Source: Amphirosellinia nigrospora
Taxonomy: Eukaryota > Ascomycota > Sordariomycetes > Xylariales > Xylariaceae
Length of the DNA stretch: 64,000 nucleotides
Assembly (NCBI GenBank): GCA_004123355.1
Contig: SCHM01000002.1
Span: 806,001-870,000, forward strand
Direction: 5' to 3'
The first letter of the stretch is position 1. Each line of letters begins with the position of its first letter. The notes beneath the pieces are model-generated. The model did no database searches. It was not told the origin of the DNA and saw nothing but the letters and a program-made list of their open reading frames with translations. Positions 44,383 to 56,464 of the stretch are shown here, in pieces. The position numbers and the translations under genes were made by a program.

Positions 44383-47300
44383 ATGTACGGCCGTACAAAC
44401 CGACCTTCTCTGGTCAATATGACTTCACTTTACGCGATCCCGTCCTCAGCAACCCACCAACGCGATCGAGATCGAACTCGAGATATTTGGAAGTCAACCC
44501 TCCCGTCCATAGCCTCCAGCACATTCAGGAGACTCGAGCAGTTCTGAAGACGACTTTGTCTCGAAACCGAAGCCGAAGCCGTTGAGCAAACACTCGCGGT
44601 CAATGAGCCACCCATTCCCCTCCTTGTTTTCGAGTAAAAAGAAAAAGAATGTCGCGGTAGACAACGAGCTCGGCTATGACGACGATGTTGACGACCGTAG
44701 CTACGGCGCCAAAATGTATTCGAGCTCGTCTCAAGCCGCAAATACGAGTAGGGCAGCCCCTGGGCCAGCCGACTTCGCCACGGGAAACTGTATGACATGT
44801 GCCGGTCTTGTCCGATGGCCTAAGGAGCTTCAAGTCTTCAGATGTACCAAGTGTTTGACGATAAATGATATCAAACCGTCTACACCAACTCCCCGTTCCA
44901 CCATACGGGCTGTCCCTCGTCCTTCCTCACGAGGGCAACCAGCTGGGTCTTCTCCTTTGGGACCACCTACAAACACGCGTTCGTCACTAGAATCTCAACG
45001 TTTTCTGCCAATGCTAACTAATGATGTAGCGAACCTTATTTCCGCTGAGCTTACACGAAATCTGATCAAAACTTGCTTGCGCTTTGCTTTACAGGAATGG
45101 GGCTCAAAGGAATTGAACCAGCAGCAGCCCACTACGCCCGGTCGATCACCGTCCAGGTTCGCAGATGATTATTTCACTCTCCAAGACTACTCAAACAAGC
45201 CTGAAAGCTCCCCTTCTTCCGACAGTACTCCCTCGGCCTCTCGCTTCAATGCGGTATTTGATGACTTTTCGAATCTTGGCTTGGAGCCAAATCCTTTGAA
45301 ATTCGCCTCGCATCATTCAAGGTCTCATTCGACCTCGTATCCTGAAGCTACGAGCTCTTCACATCCTCCAAGACTAAAGCCTGGCGAGAATAACCCCAAT
45401 ACCAGCCCGCAAAAGTCCGCTCTAGATCCAAAGGGTATGTTCAAGAAGGTAGAAGACTACTTGATTGCATGCTTTGGGTCGCATGCATGCGTCAACAATT
45501 CGTTTATCCCTCGCCGTATTAGCGTCAGCACAAGACAACCGCCCGAAGTTGCGAGACGGCCTCCCATTGAGACCAGGAGGGAATCCTCCCGAGACGAGGC
45601 GCCGATTTCGGAACTCGACCCGAAACTTCTTCTCCTCGGTGACTTTGCTGAGAACGGGTCGTGGTGGACTGGTGGCCAGGATGAGGTGAACGTTTCGCGA
45701 ACACCATCCCGACGTTACGAAGATAAACACTCAATTGTGACTTCCCGATCTCCTCGTATCGATTGGGCGCCGCAATGGAATGGTACCACCTTGTAAGCAA
45801 CGCCGCGGAGATTTGGATGCAAGTGTATGAAGAGTTAGTGGAAGCCGATCCCATGCAAGAACTGGAACTTCCATCACTGCAACAATTTGATCAGTTGGTG
45901 CTTGAGGCGCAAGAACATCTCCAGAGAGCTCTATTAAAATGTACTGAGATGATTCTGAAGCGGCCTGGGCGACTAATGGCCGAGCCTCAAGACGTACGTT
46001 TCTTGCTTCTCTTGCTCGCCAATCCTCTCCTGGCTTCAGGATACCAGTCCTATACCGGATATTTCTCACGATCAAACAAAGGAAAAGCCCACTCCAAAAC
46101 ATTCGATACAGAAGAACGGTCATCCGTGGGGCGTCATTCAGGTATACTCAAAAGAATCTTTGGCCTTTTGGCCAACTCCTCGGAAGTTTGCCACCATCAT
46201 TTGATCACATGGTTGTCGAGGCTTCCCGAACATCTACTGCTACAAATCAAAGACATGACTGGTACCTTCGTGACCCATAGATTGACTCGTCAGAACGAGA
46301 GGAAGGTAGAAGCAAAGATAGATGTTACAGACGGCTTGATTCCGCAGATGTCGAATGCGCGGGCGAGCAACACTCCAGCTACCCTCCATGCGGCGCTGGA
46401 GGCTTCTAAATCGCCCAGGAAGCAGAAGCAGCCTATTGAACAAAAGCGCACGACATACACTGATGATTGGCAGATTAAAGCTGCTGCCAGGTTGATGGCT
46501 CTAATCTTCGCAGCAAATCGCTACACCCATGTGCGACGGCGGCATGCGAATGGTGGGCGGATGTATGGGCCTCTCTTTACCACAAGCGATTTTTACAATA
46601 CTCTAGTCGACACCATTGATTTCAAATCCGATTTTGAACTTTGGGAATCGAAGAGGGGCAAGTTCACATTCTGTCAATATCCATTCTTCCTCAGCATTTG
46701 GGCGAAGATCCAGATCTTGGAATTCGATGCCAAGCGGCAGATGGCTGGGAAGGCAAGGGAAGCTTTCTTTGACAGCATTCTAACACATAAAAACTACACG
46801 CAGCATCTTGTGTTTAGTGTCCGGCGGGAATGCCTAGTAGATGACAGCCTTCAGCAAGTAAGCGAGGTTGTCGGAAGCGGTAGCGAAGATATCAAAAAGG
46901 CTTTACGTATCGAATTTCAGGGAGAAGAAGGGGTAGATGGCGGTGGGCTTCGGAAGGAATGGTTCTTGCTCCTCGTGCGAGAGGTGTTCAACCCGGACCA
47001 CGGTATGCATATGTACTCGCTCTATGATGACACGCAAGCTTATCACATTACTTAGGTCTCTTCGTTTATGATGAGGACTCGCAGTTCTGTTACTTCAACC
47101 CCAATACATTCGAAACGTCTGATCAATACTTTCTCGTCGCGTCGTCTTGGGGCTCGCCATCTATAACTCTACAATCCTAGACGTCGCGTTTCCTCCTTTC
47201 GCCTTTCGAAAATTACTCGCCGCTGCGCCTTCCCCAGCGGTTGGTACACCGGGCCACTCGCGCCCAACCATGAACTACACCTTAGATGATCTTACCGAGT

Positions 47301-47975
47301 TTCGCCCTACACTCGCAAGAGGCTTGCGCCACTTATTGAATTTTGACGGCGATGTACAATCAACATTCTGCCTGGATTTTGTTATAGATGTCGAAAGGTA
47401 TGGGACACGCATTCGGGTGCCACTATGCCAGGTGGGGAGACAAAGATGGTCACAAATGCCAATCGCAAGGAATACATCGATCTGTATGTGAGATATCTGC
47501 TTGACACTTCCATCTCGCGTCAATTTGAACCTTTCAAGCGAGGTTTTTCACGGTTTGCGCTGGTAACGCTTTGACACTCTTCAAACCCGAAGAGATCGAG
47601 TTGCTGGTGCGAGGCTCCGATGAACCTCTTGATATAACCTCTTTAAGAGCTGTTGCCGCCTATACAAATTGGCCAAGAGGGAGCAGCCCTAAAACCGAAC
47701 CTACCATCCTCTGGTTTTGGGACACATTCGAGAATGCGACACCTCAAGACCAACGCAAGCTCTTATCCTTCATTACTGGAAGTGACCGGATTCCTGCAAT
47801 GGGCGCGGCATCCTTAGTCATCAAAATAAACTGCCTTGGCGATGACGAAGGTAGGTTTCCCTCAGCTAGGACCTGCTTTAATATCTTGTCACTGTACCGC
47901 TGCCGGTCACGGGAGAGGCTAGAAAATTCTCTCTGGCGAGCAGTGAATGAAAGCGAAGGGTTTGGGCTTAAATAA
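44383..47975 (+). CDS. HECT E3 ubiquitin ligase, Hul4-like
   Basis: Exons 44383-47002 and 47056-47975, about 1,181 aa. The N-terminal region is disordered, with a four-cysteine element NCMTCAGL and RCTKCLTIND (about residue 145-170), as in fungal Hul4-type ligases. The C-terminal HECT domain starts around LRIEFQGEEGVDGGGLRKEW and continues through GNALTLFKPEEIELLVRGSD. It ends PSARTCFNILSLYRC with the catalytic Cys about 35 residues from the end. The start at 44383 (MYGRTN) is uncertain because the frame is broken soon after. I count six one-base losses: about 44400, 44515, 45770, 47139, 47429 and the T-run 47544-47548. Adding six bases makes the total length a multiple of three. Confidence 0.88.
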
Positions 47976-49413
47976 TGATAATGATAACGACGAGAATAAA
48001 CAACGGACCAACTTAGCATGGCATTGCATGGCGTTTCGGGGCTATTGGAGGGTCGTATGTATGATAACATCCCCCATTATCGAGATAGAAGATGGAATAC
48101 CAAGTGCCAGCTATTTATATGTAGTTATGAAAGCAGTTACTGCATCTTTAGGTGCTTTAAAATGCCAAGGGATACGTTCAAGTCGCTCTTAGGTCCCTAA
48201 ATAGTCAGGTAAATAGATAACGATGGATGAAATTCTGTACATACCTATATCCCCAATTCTCAACGGCAACCAATCGAGATCGAACCTCTCGCTTGGTTTT
48301 CAACCTTAGCATAGAACCATCCTCCGGAATTCTAGATTATATATGTGGAAATTTGACACTTCTTTGGCCGAACCTCATATCCCAAGAGCATTTCAGCGAC
48401 CCGGACGTCGGCCCAAAATCTGCATTGGACCTACGTGGAACTCAACCCATTGGAATCAGCATGATGTCGTAGTAGCTTCTTAACAGCAGTTGTGTGCCGG
48501 TACACTATAGCAGTTGCAAGTGGCGTAATATTCGGCGGTGGGAGGTCATCGTGGACTTTGATAGCGCTCTTGAGTCCGATCTGAAACCTCCTTCTTTCCA
48601 CCTGCTCCTGAATAATACTACTCTTAGAGAGGAGAACTTGGCCATGTCTTTGTGATTAGTTTGAAATCGTGGATAGGGTCATGATCATGTTCTTAATTAC
48701 GGTAGGTTCGTACGCAGTTCACGACCTTGCCGAACTTAGGAAAAGTCATCCTCTTCAAGGGGCATGCGGTCTCAGGGTCCTAGTCAGTCGATTCTGATTC
48801 ACGTGATATATATATATATATATATTATATATTTGAAAAGACATTCTCAATAATTATATCAAATCTATTGCTAGCCCGTAGGTGAGAGAGTGAAAGATAT
48901 CTTGTAGACAAGCGGTGTTGGACAATCCGTAAACTTTATTTGACTAAATATAGCATGGTCTGCTTGCGTTTGTGCCTATGCTTCATGATATGGGTTTCCA
49001 TGACGCGCCATCTCAAGAAACCAGGAGCCACACTTACAGGGATGTAATCTGTAAGCAAGATGTGGCAATTACCATACACAGAATCCAATATCGACTGTGT
49101 TAACCCGTCAACCTTGCTAAGACTGACTAAGAAGGCGGAGATCGGCTACAGTACACCTAGGTTTCAATGGGTACCGTCGGACTCCGGCTATTTTGTTATC
49201 AAAGAAGTTACCAATCTATCTTTAAGCGGGGCGTTCCGAAGAGCCGCCCGGACGAAGCCGGTCTGTCTACCCTGGACGCGAGGAGCTGTTCTAGATAAGA
49301 CAAGATACATAAACGGCACCGACCCCCGCATTGATCTAGCAGCAAGACCACAAAATAGCGCCATACTTGGACATAGGAACATCATCCTTTCACGTCGATT
49401 GATCACATTCATC
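47976..49413. other. Intergenic region with a TA microsatellite
   Basis: No gene recognised. A run of TA dinucleotides lies at about 48806-48830. Confidence 0.4.
48806..48830. repeat. TA dinucleotide microsatellite
   Basis: About twelve TA units with one interruption. Its length may vary between strains. Confidence 0.85.
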
Positions 49414-50684
49414 ATGACCTCTAAGATTACCGTGGAACCACTCCGCTTCCTGGAGGAGACCGGAATCAACTTCGGGCTGTGGTATCAAACGTTGATATCG
49501 AGAACCTAGCTGGTAAGAGCATTTAGAACACTATAGTGACACGATGAATCTACTAGTAGGGAGAATACCCGTATAAATCGGTAACCTCCTAGAGTGAGTA
49601 TTCCCTCGAACTCGGCTAGCTGGTCAGCGGGCTGACATCGGTCCATAGATGACGATTTCGCCGTGATCCACGACGCGCTGTTTAGACATCAGGTACTTGT
49701 GTTCAAGAACCAAGGGCACGTCTCGCCAAAGGCGCAATTCAAGCTGACCCAGCGCTTTGACCCCTCGGGCGGCAACTCCTACGGGCACGGCAAGACGACC
49801 GATGCGAAACGGAGCATTCTACATCCTGATTTGAAGACCATCCCACACCAGCCGCAGGTGCAAGTGATCGGTAACGGACGCGTAGCCTCCTACGAGGGAC
49901 TCACCGACTTTCAACTACGACATCCGCATCATAGGACGTTCCACGCTACAGCCATCCCGGATAGCGAAGATCTGGACTTTACGCGATTCTATCGGTGGCA
50001 CATTGACGCTGCATTATACGGCACGCTTGCGCCACCCGTGGTCACGACACTCCTCGCTGTACAGGTACCTGGCGGTCGACGACAGATCTGTCGATACGAT
50101 GACGGAACGGGTGACGAGCTAGACGTTCCACTCGGTACGACAGCTTTCGTGTCGGGGTATACGATGTACGAGGCGCTGTCCGAAGAAGATAAATCATTCG
50201 CCCGCACTACTAAGGTTGAATACGCACCTCACCCGTACGTGTGGATGAGCTCGGCCAAATCGCGGTCTGATGGGCTCGGTCTGCACTCACAGGGCCTAGA
50301 GGTGCCCATTGACGAGCTACCACCTCATACCCGGGGGGGCCAGATCCTGCCGCTCTGTTGGCGTAACTCCGTGACCGGGAACCTGGCACTGCAGATCCAC
50401 CCCTCGCTGTGCGAAAACTTCACCTCGCCGACGGTACCATCATCGACGACCTGGCCGAGGTCCGCGACATTGTGCACCGACTCCAACGTCCCGCCATCGC
50501 ACCGAGGTATGTTTACGCGCACGACTGGCAGCAGGGGGATCTTGTGCTCTTTCATAATCGCGGCGTCCTGCACAGTGTCGTTGGCGCATTCGCCGAAGAC
50601 GAGGTTAGACTGTTCCGACAATGCAATATCGCTGCCAGCCAGTTCCCCGAAGGCCCTTTGCCGGATGCCGCTGTTGGTGCTTGA
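49414..50684 (+). CDS. xanA: Alpha-ketoglutarate-dependent xanthine dioxygenase
   Basis: An Fe(II)/2-oxoglutarate dioxygenase of the TauD family, 378 aa, exons 49414-49512 and 49649-50684. In fungi XanA hydroxylates xanthine to uric acid without molybdenum cofactor. Matching segments are VFKNQGHVSPKAQFKLTQRF, the metal-binding HID in YRWHIDAALYGTLAPP, CRYDDGTGDELDVPLGTTAF, YAPHPYVWMSSAKSRSDGLG and the second iron His in LVLFHNRGVLHSVVGAF, followed by EVRLFRQCN with the cosubstrate Arg. The intron has a GCTGAC branch point about 13 nt before its CATAG acceptor. Two one-base losses, at GGG 49474-49476 and at G 50406, break the frame. Restoring both gives full length. Confidence 0.9.
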
Positions 50685-51392
50685 GCAGGCTGGTTTGGAA
50701 CCTGTGCTAAAAGAGGAGGCTCTATCAGACAATGAATCTCTTCGGGATAGACCCGGAATGAGGATGCTGGTCTCATGCCATTCTGCAAGTCCATGAGACT
50801 ACAATTTCATGTGCTAGTTTACTTGGGTCTTGTTGGTAATATGTATTGTTACACCGTAATGTGTTTAGATTAGGATGAGGGACATGGCAATTATTACCTG
50901 CGAACGGCGAGGTTGCCGCTTAGCTATTCCCTCGTATACTGTATCCGTACTCCATTCATAGACGCACCTACAGCTCCAGAACAAAAAGCGAGACAGCTTG
51001 CTATGCAATGGACCAATAGACTTAAGCATTAAGACAATTCATCTCCGAATAAGAGGCTAGCTTGGAAGTTTTTCTGCCTATTTATGTTCCAGCCTCGTCC
51101 AATGCGAAAAGTTTGCTGTTGACTGGAGCAAAATAATAATGGCAATGGGAACTGTACAAACTTCATCAGACGTGATTGGCTGATGCGCTCGGCTGGCAAG
51201 GAGAATTTTCCCAAATGAAGCAAATTGCCCCACAATAGCTGATAAGACCTGCTCCGATTGGTAGTTTAGCATTCACCGCCTTGGCCACTGTGGTAATTGG
51301 CAGTACTCGTAACCCACCAGCCCAGCTGGAATTCTGCCGGCAGTAGAGCAAAAAGTTGCCCCACACCGCTTTGCAGGCCCTTCCCCCATGGC

Positions 51393-51399
51393 TATATAA
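51393..51399 (+). promoter_or_regulatory. TATA box of a possible short transcript
   Basis: TATATAA is followed by a C/T-rich stretch ending TTTACACGACAATG at about 51447-51456 and then a donor-like GTGAGT. A possible acceptor, CCCAACAG, ends near 51559. The downstream exon candidates do not match a family I know. Confidence 0.35.
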
Positions 51400-52125
51400 G
51401 GCTGGCCACCCTCCCACTCTTCCTCCTCTTTTTCTTTTCTTCTTTACACGACAATGTGAGTTCAACCCTCCACCCCCAACATTCAGAGCCGCCTCCCACA
51501 GCACTCTGAATGCTGCAATCCAATCAACAACAGTTCACTAATTTCCCCCTCCCAACAGACTTCAGAGAATCATTTCTATAGTATTCGTCCCACTCTGTAT
51601 TCCTTAAAGGAGCCACAGATCCCACCCTGGTTGATGAACGAAATCCCCGTTGCCCTAGAGTGAAAACTTAACTCAATCGGGTCCACCGTCTTCGGACCTG
51701 GTTCCCTTTACTCTCGCCCTGTCCGCAAGGATGGCGGTCGGCGCCTCGCGCGCAGGCTGTATAGAGATGGTGATGATCTCAACCCCGCTTGTCATGGTCT
51801 TGCTTCGGGCGCGTGGCCGGGTGGGCAGCGGTGGAAGTCTGACAGGCTTTTATCCAAATCTTTTTTTCATTGCTATCGTGTGCGTGTCATGCGAGGTGAA
51901 GAAGAAACTTGATTCATACACATTTTGCCAACCTCTTTTGATGCTCGTCCGCTAACTGGTGCGAATCAAAATTGCTCTTGTCTGCCCGTGATATGGCCTT
52001 GCATTGATGTCCTGGTGCGGAGTCTTTGCTACTTGAATTCAGCCATGGGACGTCTCGACGCTTGATACGTGATACGCGTGTTTGGGGCTTAATTCACTAC
52101 GCGTCTTGCTAAAACGACTCTGTAG

Positions 52126-52142
52126 CCCCCCCCCCCCCCCCC
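52126..52142 (+). repeat. Homopolymer of 17 C
   Basis: An uninterrupted C run (G on the other strand). Its true length is doubtful if the assembly has homopolymer errors. Confidence 0.9.
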
Positions 52143-52785
52143 ACAACCAATGTCTGCACTATTCCTTATACTTAGCATATAATTTGACTCCCAAATACTG
52201 AAAAAAATCATATCGCGATGCCACCACGGTTGTGTACGTGATTTCTGCAACTGAACATCGTTAAACCCTCCACGGCCATATGCACTTGTGTAGATACAAC
52301 TCGGTTCTTGTCGTATGGCATCTTTTTAATGCCAATACTTTGCGCATGTGAACGTGGCATTCCGTAGGCGTTGTTGCGGAACCGATCTTGAGTTGACCCA
52401 ACTGCAAGAAAGGTGGTGGTTTTTGTGCCGTCATATGATGCGCAGGTAGATAGAAAACAAAGTCACACGAACGACATAGGTAAAGTTTGTTATATTTAGA
52501 TCTAACTCGGGTTTCTCGCAGACAGACGGAACCGAGACGGACGCAGTTCTTACGAAGCATTAGCATAGCTCGACAAACGACGAAATGACCGCCGACGAAT
52601 TCACAATATATTTTTGATTCATCTCTTTAGAGTTTTGGTCTTTGCGAAGGTGCCCGCACTAGATAGATAGACTAAGTATATATATAACAAACAACTATTT
52701 TGTGTTAACATCATTCTACGTATCGGTAGAAGTTTGTAGATTCATAATCATATCAACCCCCCTTCCGGCCTAGGTATTATATATA

Positions 52786-55284
52786 TCACGAAGGAAACTG
52801 ATTCAAGACGTTCCATATCGTATCCGTGCCAAACTCGCCGCCAAATTGCCATGGAAATTGCTCCTGTGAGACGGACAAGGTGTGAAGGCCAGGCATCCCA
52901 AGACCTCCCGTCATCGCATCTACTGGCGGATTATTCGCCGCAGCGTCGCCTTCGGCCCAACTTGCCGCCAGTCCCGGCACCGTAGGCCCTCCAACAGACG
53001 ATGCGCCCAGGACGCCTGTCAGGTCGTTGTACGCGATGTCGCCCATCGGGTACATGGGCATGATGGCGCTGAAGTCGAAGTCTGTCGGCAGTGTCCACTC
53101 TGGGAGAGGAGGGCGCCGTTATCGGACGGCATACTGGGCGGCGAGGGGCCTGTCCCACCCGAGCCAAGTGGCGTGTTTAGCTCGGTCGCCGGTGTCTGCT
53201 GCGTCGAGCCAGAGAGTGTCACCGAGGCGTCATTGCTAGCGCGGTGCGTGGTAGAAGAGGCGGAGGACGAGGCGTGGGCCTCGGACTGCGAGGTGAGCCA
53301 GCGGGAGGCGGCCTCGGTCTCGGCGCGGGCCGTCTCACTACAATGGCAGGTCAGGAAGCCGTGGCCGACGGCCTTCTTGAAGCGGATCCAGATGGCCTGC
53401 AGGACGCCGAGGGCGGAGCGCGCGAGGTGGTTGCGTTCGGCCATCTTCTCAAATCGGTCCACCGCCCACTGGAAGTGCTGCCGCGCCTGATCGAGCAGCT
53501 CGAGATGCTCGCGCGGGAACAGAATGTAGATGGACGCCACCATGACGACGGCGTCGAAAGTCCCGAAGAACAGGGAGTACGTCCTGTGCTGCGCCGTGTC
53601 GAGCGCCGCGAACTGCTGCCGCTGCGACTCCAGCATCTCCAGGCTCGCCTTCAGCGCCGCGTTCCTGCTCGCGGTCCGCGTGAAGACGTACGGGCGGTGC
53701 AGGGCTAGGATGTTAAAGGCGTGTAGCTGCGGTAGCTGCGCTCGTGCGTAGGGTAACCACCAACACTCGGGCAGATGGTCGAACCGCGTATCCGGGTTTT
53801 CCGAGCGAAAAGGGGGCGGCGTGCGCGCTTTGACGTCAAGTATCTCGGCATGGATCTTTTCGAGCTTGGAGAAGTCCTTGGGGAAAGCTCCTTCTTTTTC
53901 CAGGTCTTGAATCTCTCGTAAAGTCTTCATGATCTGCCAAGACCAAATTGACCTCGTCAGAGGTGTCGGCGGATCGTCGTCGGTGCGTGGTACCAGAGGT
54001 ACTCGTTTCGCATTTTTAGGAATAATCGCATCAATGGGAAAGCTTCGACTGATGAGACGGTGGTCAATACTTGTAGGGCGGCCCAACACGGCCCCTGTAT
54101 GTAAATCCCATCCCATCAGAATGAGCCAGACCATCCGACGATGTTGTGCCCTCCACATTTTCTCCATGGCTTCTTCTCCGTCGTCATCCGCCGTCGGTTG
54201 AGGGTCTGATTGATCACGGTGCAAACCTATCCCTTGAGCATCCCGTATGCACGTTCCAACCTGATGCCACTGTAATGAGGTCAGAATAGATAGAGCAAAG
54301 CCAGTCCGAAATGCGCAAAACTTACAGCTTCAGTCACCATGCCGCTAAACTTGAGAAGAGATGCTCTACACCAGCCTGCCAACACAGTAATGATAGACAT
54401 TTGCCGCTTGCCTAGCAGGTTTAATATGGCCATACCAGCGTCGCTATACTCGACCGATAGGTCGTCAAAGGTCATATTGGTAGTATACTTCAGGCATTCA
54501 AAGCTCTTCTCGGTATCCTGCGGGAGATACAGCAGCGAGCAAGCCATCATCTGGAATAGCAACGCAGGCAGTGCTCTCAACATAGGGTCCAGGGCCAGAG
54601 GACCAGAGTTCGACAAGACATTGAAAGGTAGGCTATACCACTTGTTCATCAGACTCCTCGTGAGCGGCTCGTCGATACCGAAGTACTGCCAATTCACGTC
54701 GTGGAAGTAGATATCGATGAGCTTCTCCACGTACGTGCGCGCCGGCAACTGGCGAATCAGCGACTTGTAGCGCTCGCGCATGTCGTAGCTCTCCTCGGCG
54801 GGGATCTCGCTGGGCATGCCGGCGAGGGGCGCGCCGGCGGCATTCTCGATCTTGCGCAGGAATCCCAACGTCGAGCCGGCGCTGGCTGAGTAGCCGAAGT
54901 CGGCGGCGGGCGTAGATTTCGAAGTGTTTTCGAGCGGCTCGGGCGGCCTGTCGTCGTTGGAGGAGGACGCTGCTTTCGGGTCGGCCTTGGCGATGGGCGT
55001 GCCGGTCTCGTAGCGGCAGGACGACTCTTTGTTCCGCGACTGGCAGTTCGTACACGGCAGCTTCCGGTCGCACTGCGATGAAGCGAGAGCTTAGCATGGG
55101 GGTTCGTCAAGGGACGCGATCGTCGGGGCGGGCGTGTTCCAACCTTCTGCTTGCGCCGATGGCACTCGGTGCAGCTGATGACAATCCGTCTACGTTTGCG
55201 CGGCGGCGGTTTTGAGCTTTCGGGCTCTGGGCTTTGTCGGTCTTCACCGCCCGAGACGGGCTCAGCTAGCTCAGCATCGCCCAT
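52786..55284 (-). CDS. Zn2Cys6 transcription factor with fungal-specific TF domain
   Basis: 790 aa, exons 55144-55284, 54326-55072 and 52786-54269. A basic Pro-rich start (KPPPRKRRRIVISC) leads into the zinc cluster CTECHRRKQK, CDRKLPCTNCQSRNKESSC. Its six cysteines have spacing 2-6-5-2-8, and an intron splits the cluster after the third Lys-rich block. The middle homology region has WCRASLLKFSGMVTEA, then WHQVGTCIRDAQGIGLHRD and MWRAQHRRMVWLILMGWD. The C-terminus is Ser/Thr-rich and then Gly/Pro-rich, a likely activation domain, ending WNVLNQFPS. One base is missing at the GGG 53102-53104, near the junction with the last segment. Target genes cannot be told from sequence. Confidence 0.88.
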
Positions 55285-56464
55285 CTTTATCGTATCGTGA
55301 TGGTGCGCTGCGACTCTACGGGCAGTAGTCGATCGAGGAGGCGGAGTAATAGCCTGAGGAGGTGGAGGGAGTCGATTGAACAGAGACGTAGCTAGAGAAA
55401 TTCAACACTGTAGAACAGTTCCAAATAAAAGCGCATGGCTGCCGCCAACTGGTAGCTCCTCTGCGTATGCTAGGTATGAATCCTGTTCTTAACAGACGGC
55501 AATAGTAGTGGGGAGAGGTCGCCGTGGGTCGCCGTGGGTCTTCGTGGTAGAGGTGACGATTGATTAATTACCTACACTCGCAATAAACGGTGTACATTTA
55601 CTTGCCATATGATTGATTGTCAGACAGCAGTCAATCCTCGATTCTGCGTAATCACATCGATCGATATGAGCTAAGAGCGGTGTTGAATGCTCGTCCTTGT
55701 TCGTGTCTCGTTACAGTACCAAATCTGACCAAGCTTAGCTCAGGTTTGTGCTTGTCTAATTTAGCCCCCCCGCTCAATTAAGGCACCTTAGGTACTCAAT
55801 CAGCCAGTTTTATCATCCCCGGCACAGACCCGGATCCCCCTCCCGGGTTTTGTGGCACCTAAACACCGTTGTCTCCGAAATAAAGACGGACCCAGGTCGT
55901 GGATGGGTAATACTATGTAGATACTTACTTAGATAATACCTTGATTTAGGTACAGACAGACGATCGTGGTTAAAGTCAGCAAACTGGTCTGGCCTGCTTT
56001 GGTATTTTGAGTTCCAGAACAGCACCCAAATAGAACACAGCAGTATACTCGTTGCCCTGCTCTATTATATTTACTTAACGTAGCGGGGTTGCTATTTATC
56101 TTGTGGTTGACGCTGACTGATAGAAAAACCCGGCACACTTGGTTTCTACTGTCGCCAGGGCCCTTGGTCATATATCAAGTTACCCATCCGGCCCCTCTCG
56201 AGATGCTAGTATAAGCTTAACTATTCCTCTAGCAATACCATTTTCCTTCCATATGTCTTCTTTTTTTCATAAAAGGATCCATGCTCGTCCTTGTACCATT
56301 TTGTGCACAATTCTTAATGCCTATCGACGTTTTTCCTTTTCGAAATTTAAAACTATTTCGAAGATACCAACTCCAGGCTCCGAAAATGCTAAACACCTCT
56401 TCCTGAACACTACTCAGGGCATGTCACTAAAGCTTCATTATGGCATTTCCACTAAATCCCCCGT
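55285..56464. other. Intergenic region
   Basis: No gene. A short imperfect direct repeat GTCGCCGTGG occurs twice at about 55518-55537, in the 5' region of the zinc-cluster gene. Confidence 0.4.

Larger units (their letters stand above)
50685..52785. other. Gene-poor region with an orphan promoter-like segment
   Basis: No recognisable protein. It contains a TATA-like core promoter and candidate intron at 51393-51558, described separately, and a 17-base C run at 52126-52142. Confidence 0.4.

Noticed and set aside
49060-49413. N-terminal extension of the xanthine dioxygenase
   Set aside because: The frame is open but unlike the family. The start MTSKITVEPL at 49414 aligns with the usual N-terminus.
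53244-53708. Long Arg/Gly-rich frame antisense to the zinc-cluster factor
   Set aside because: A by-product of GC-rich codons in the real gene on the other strand.
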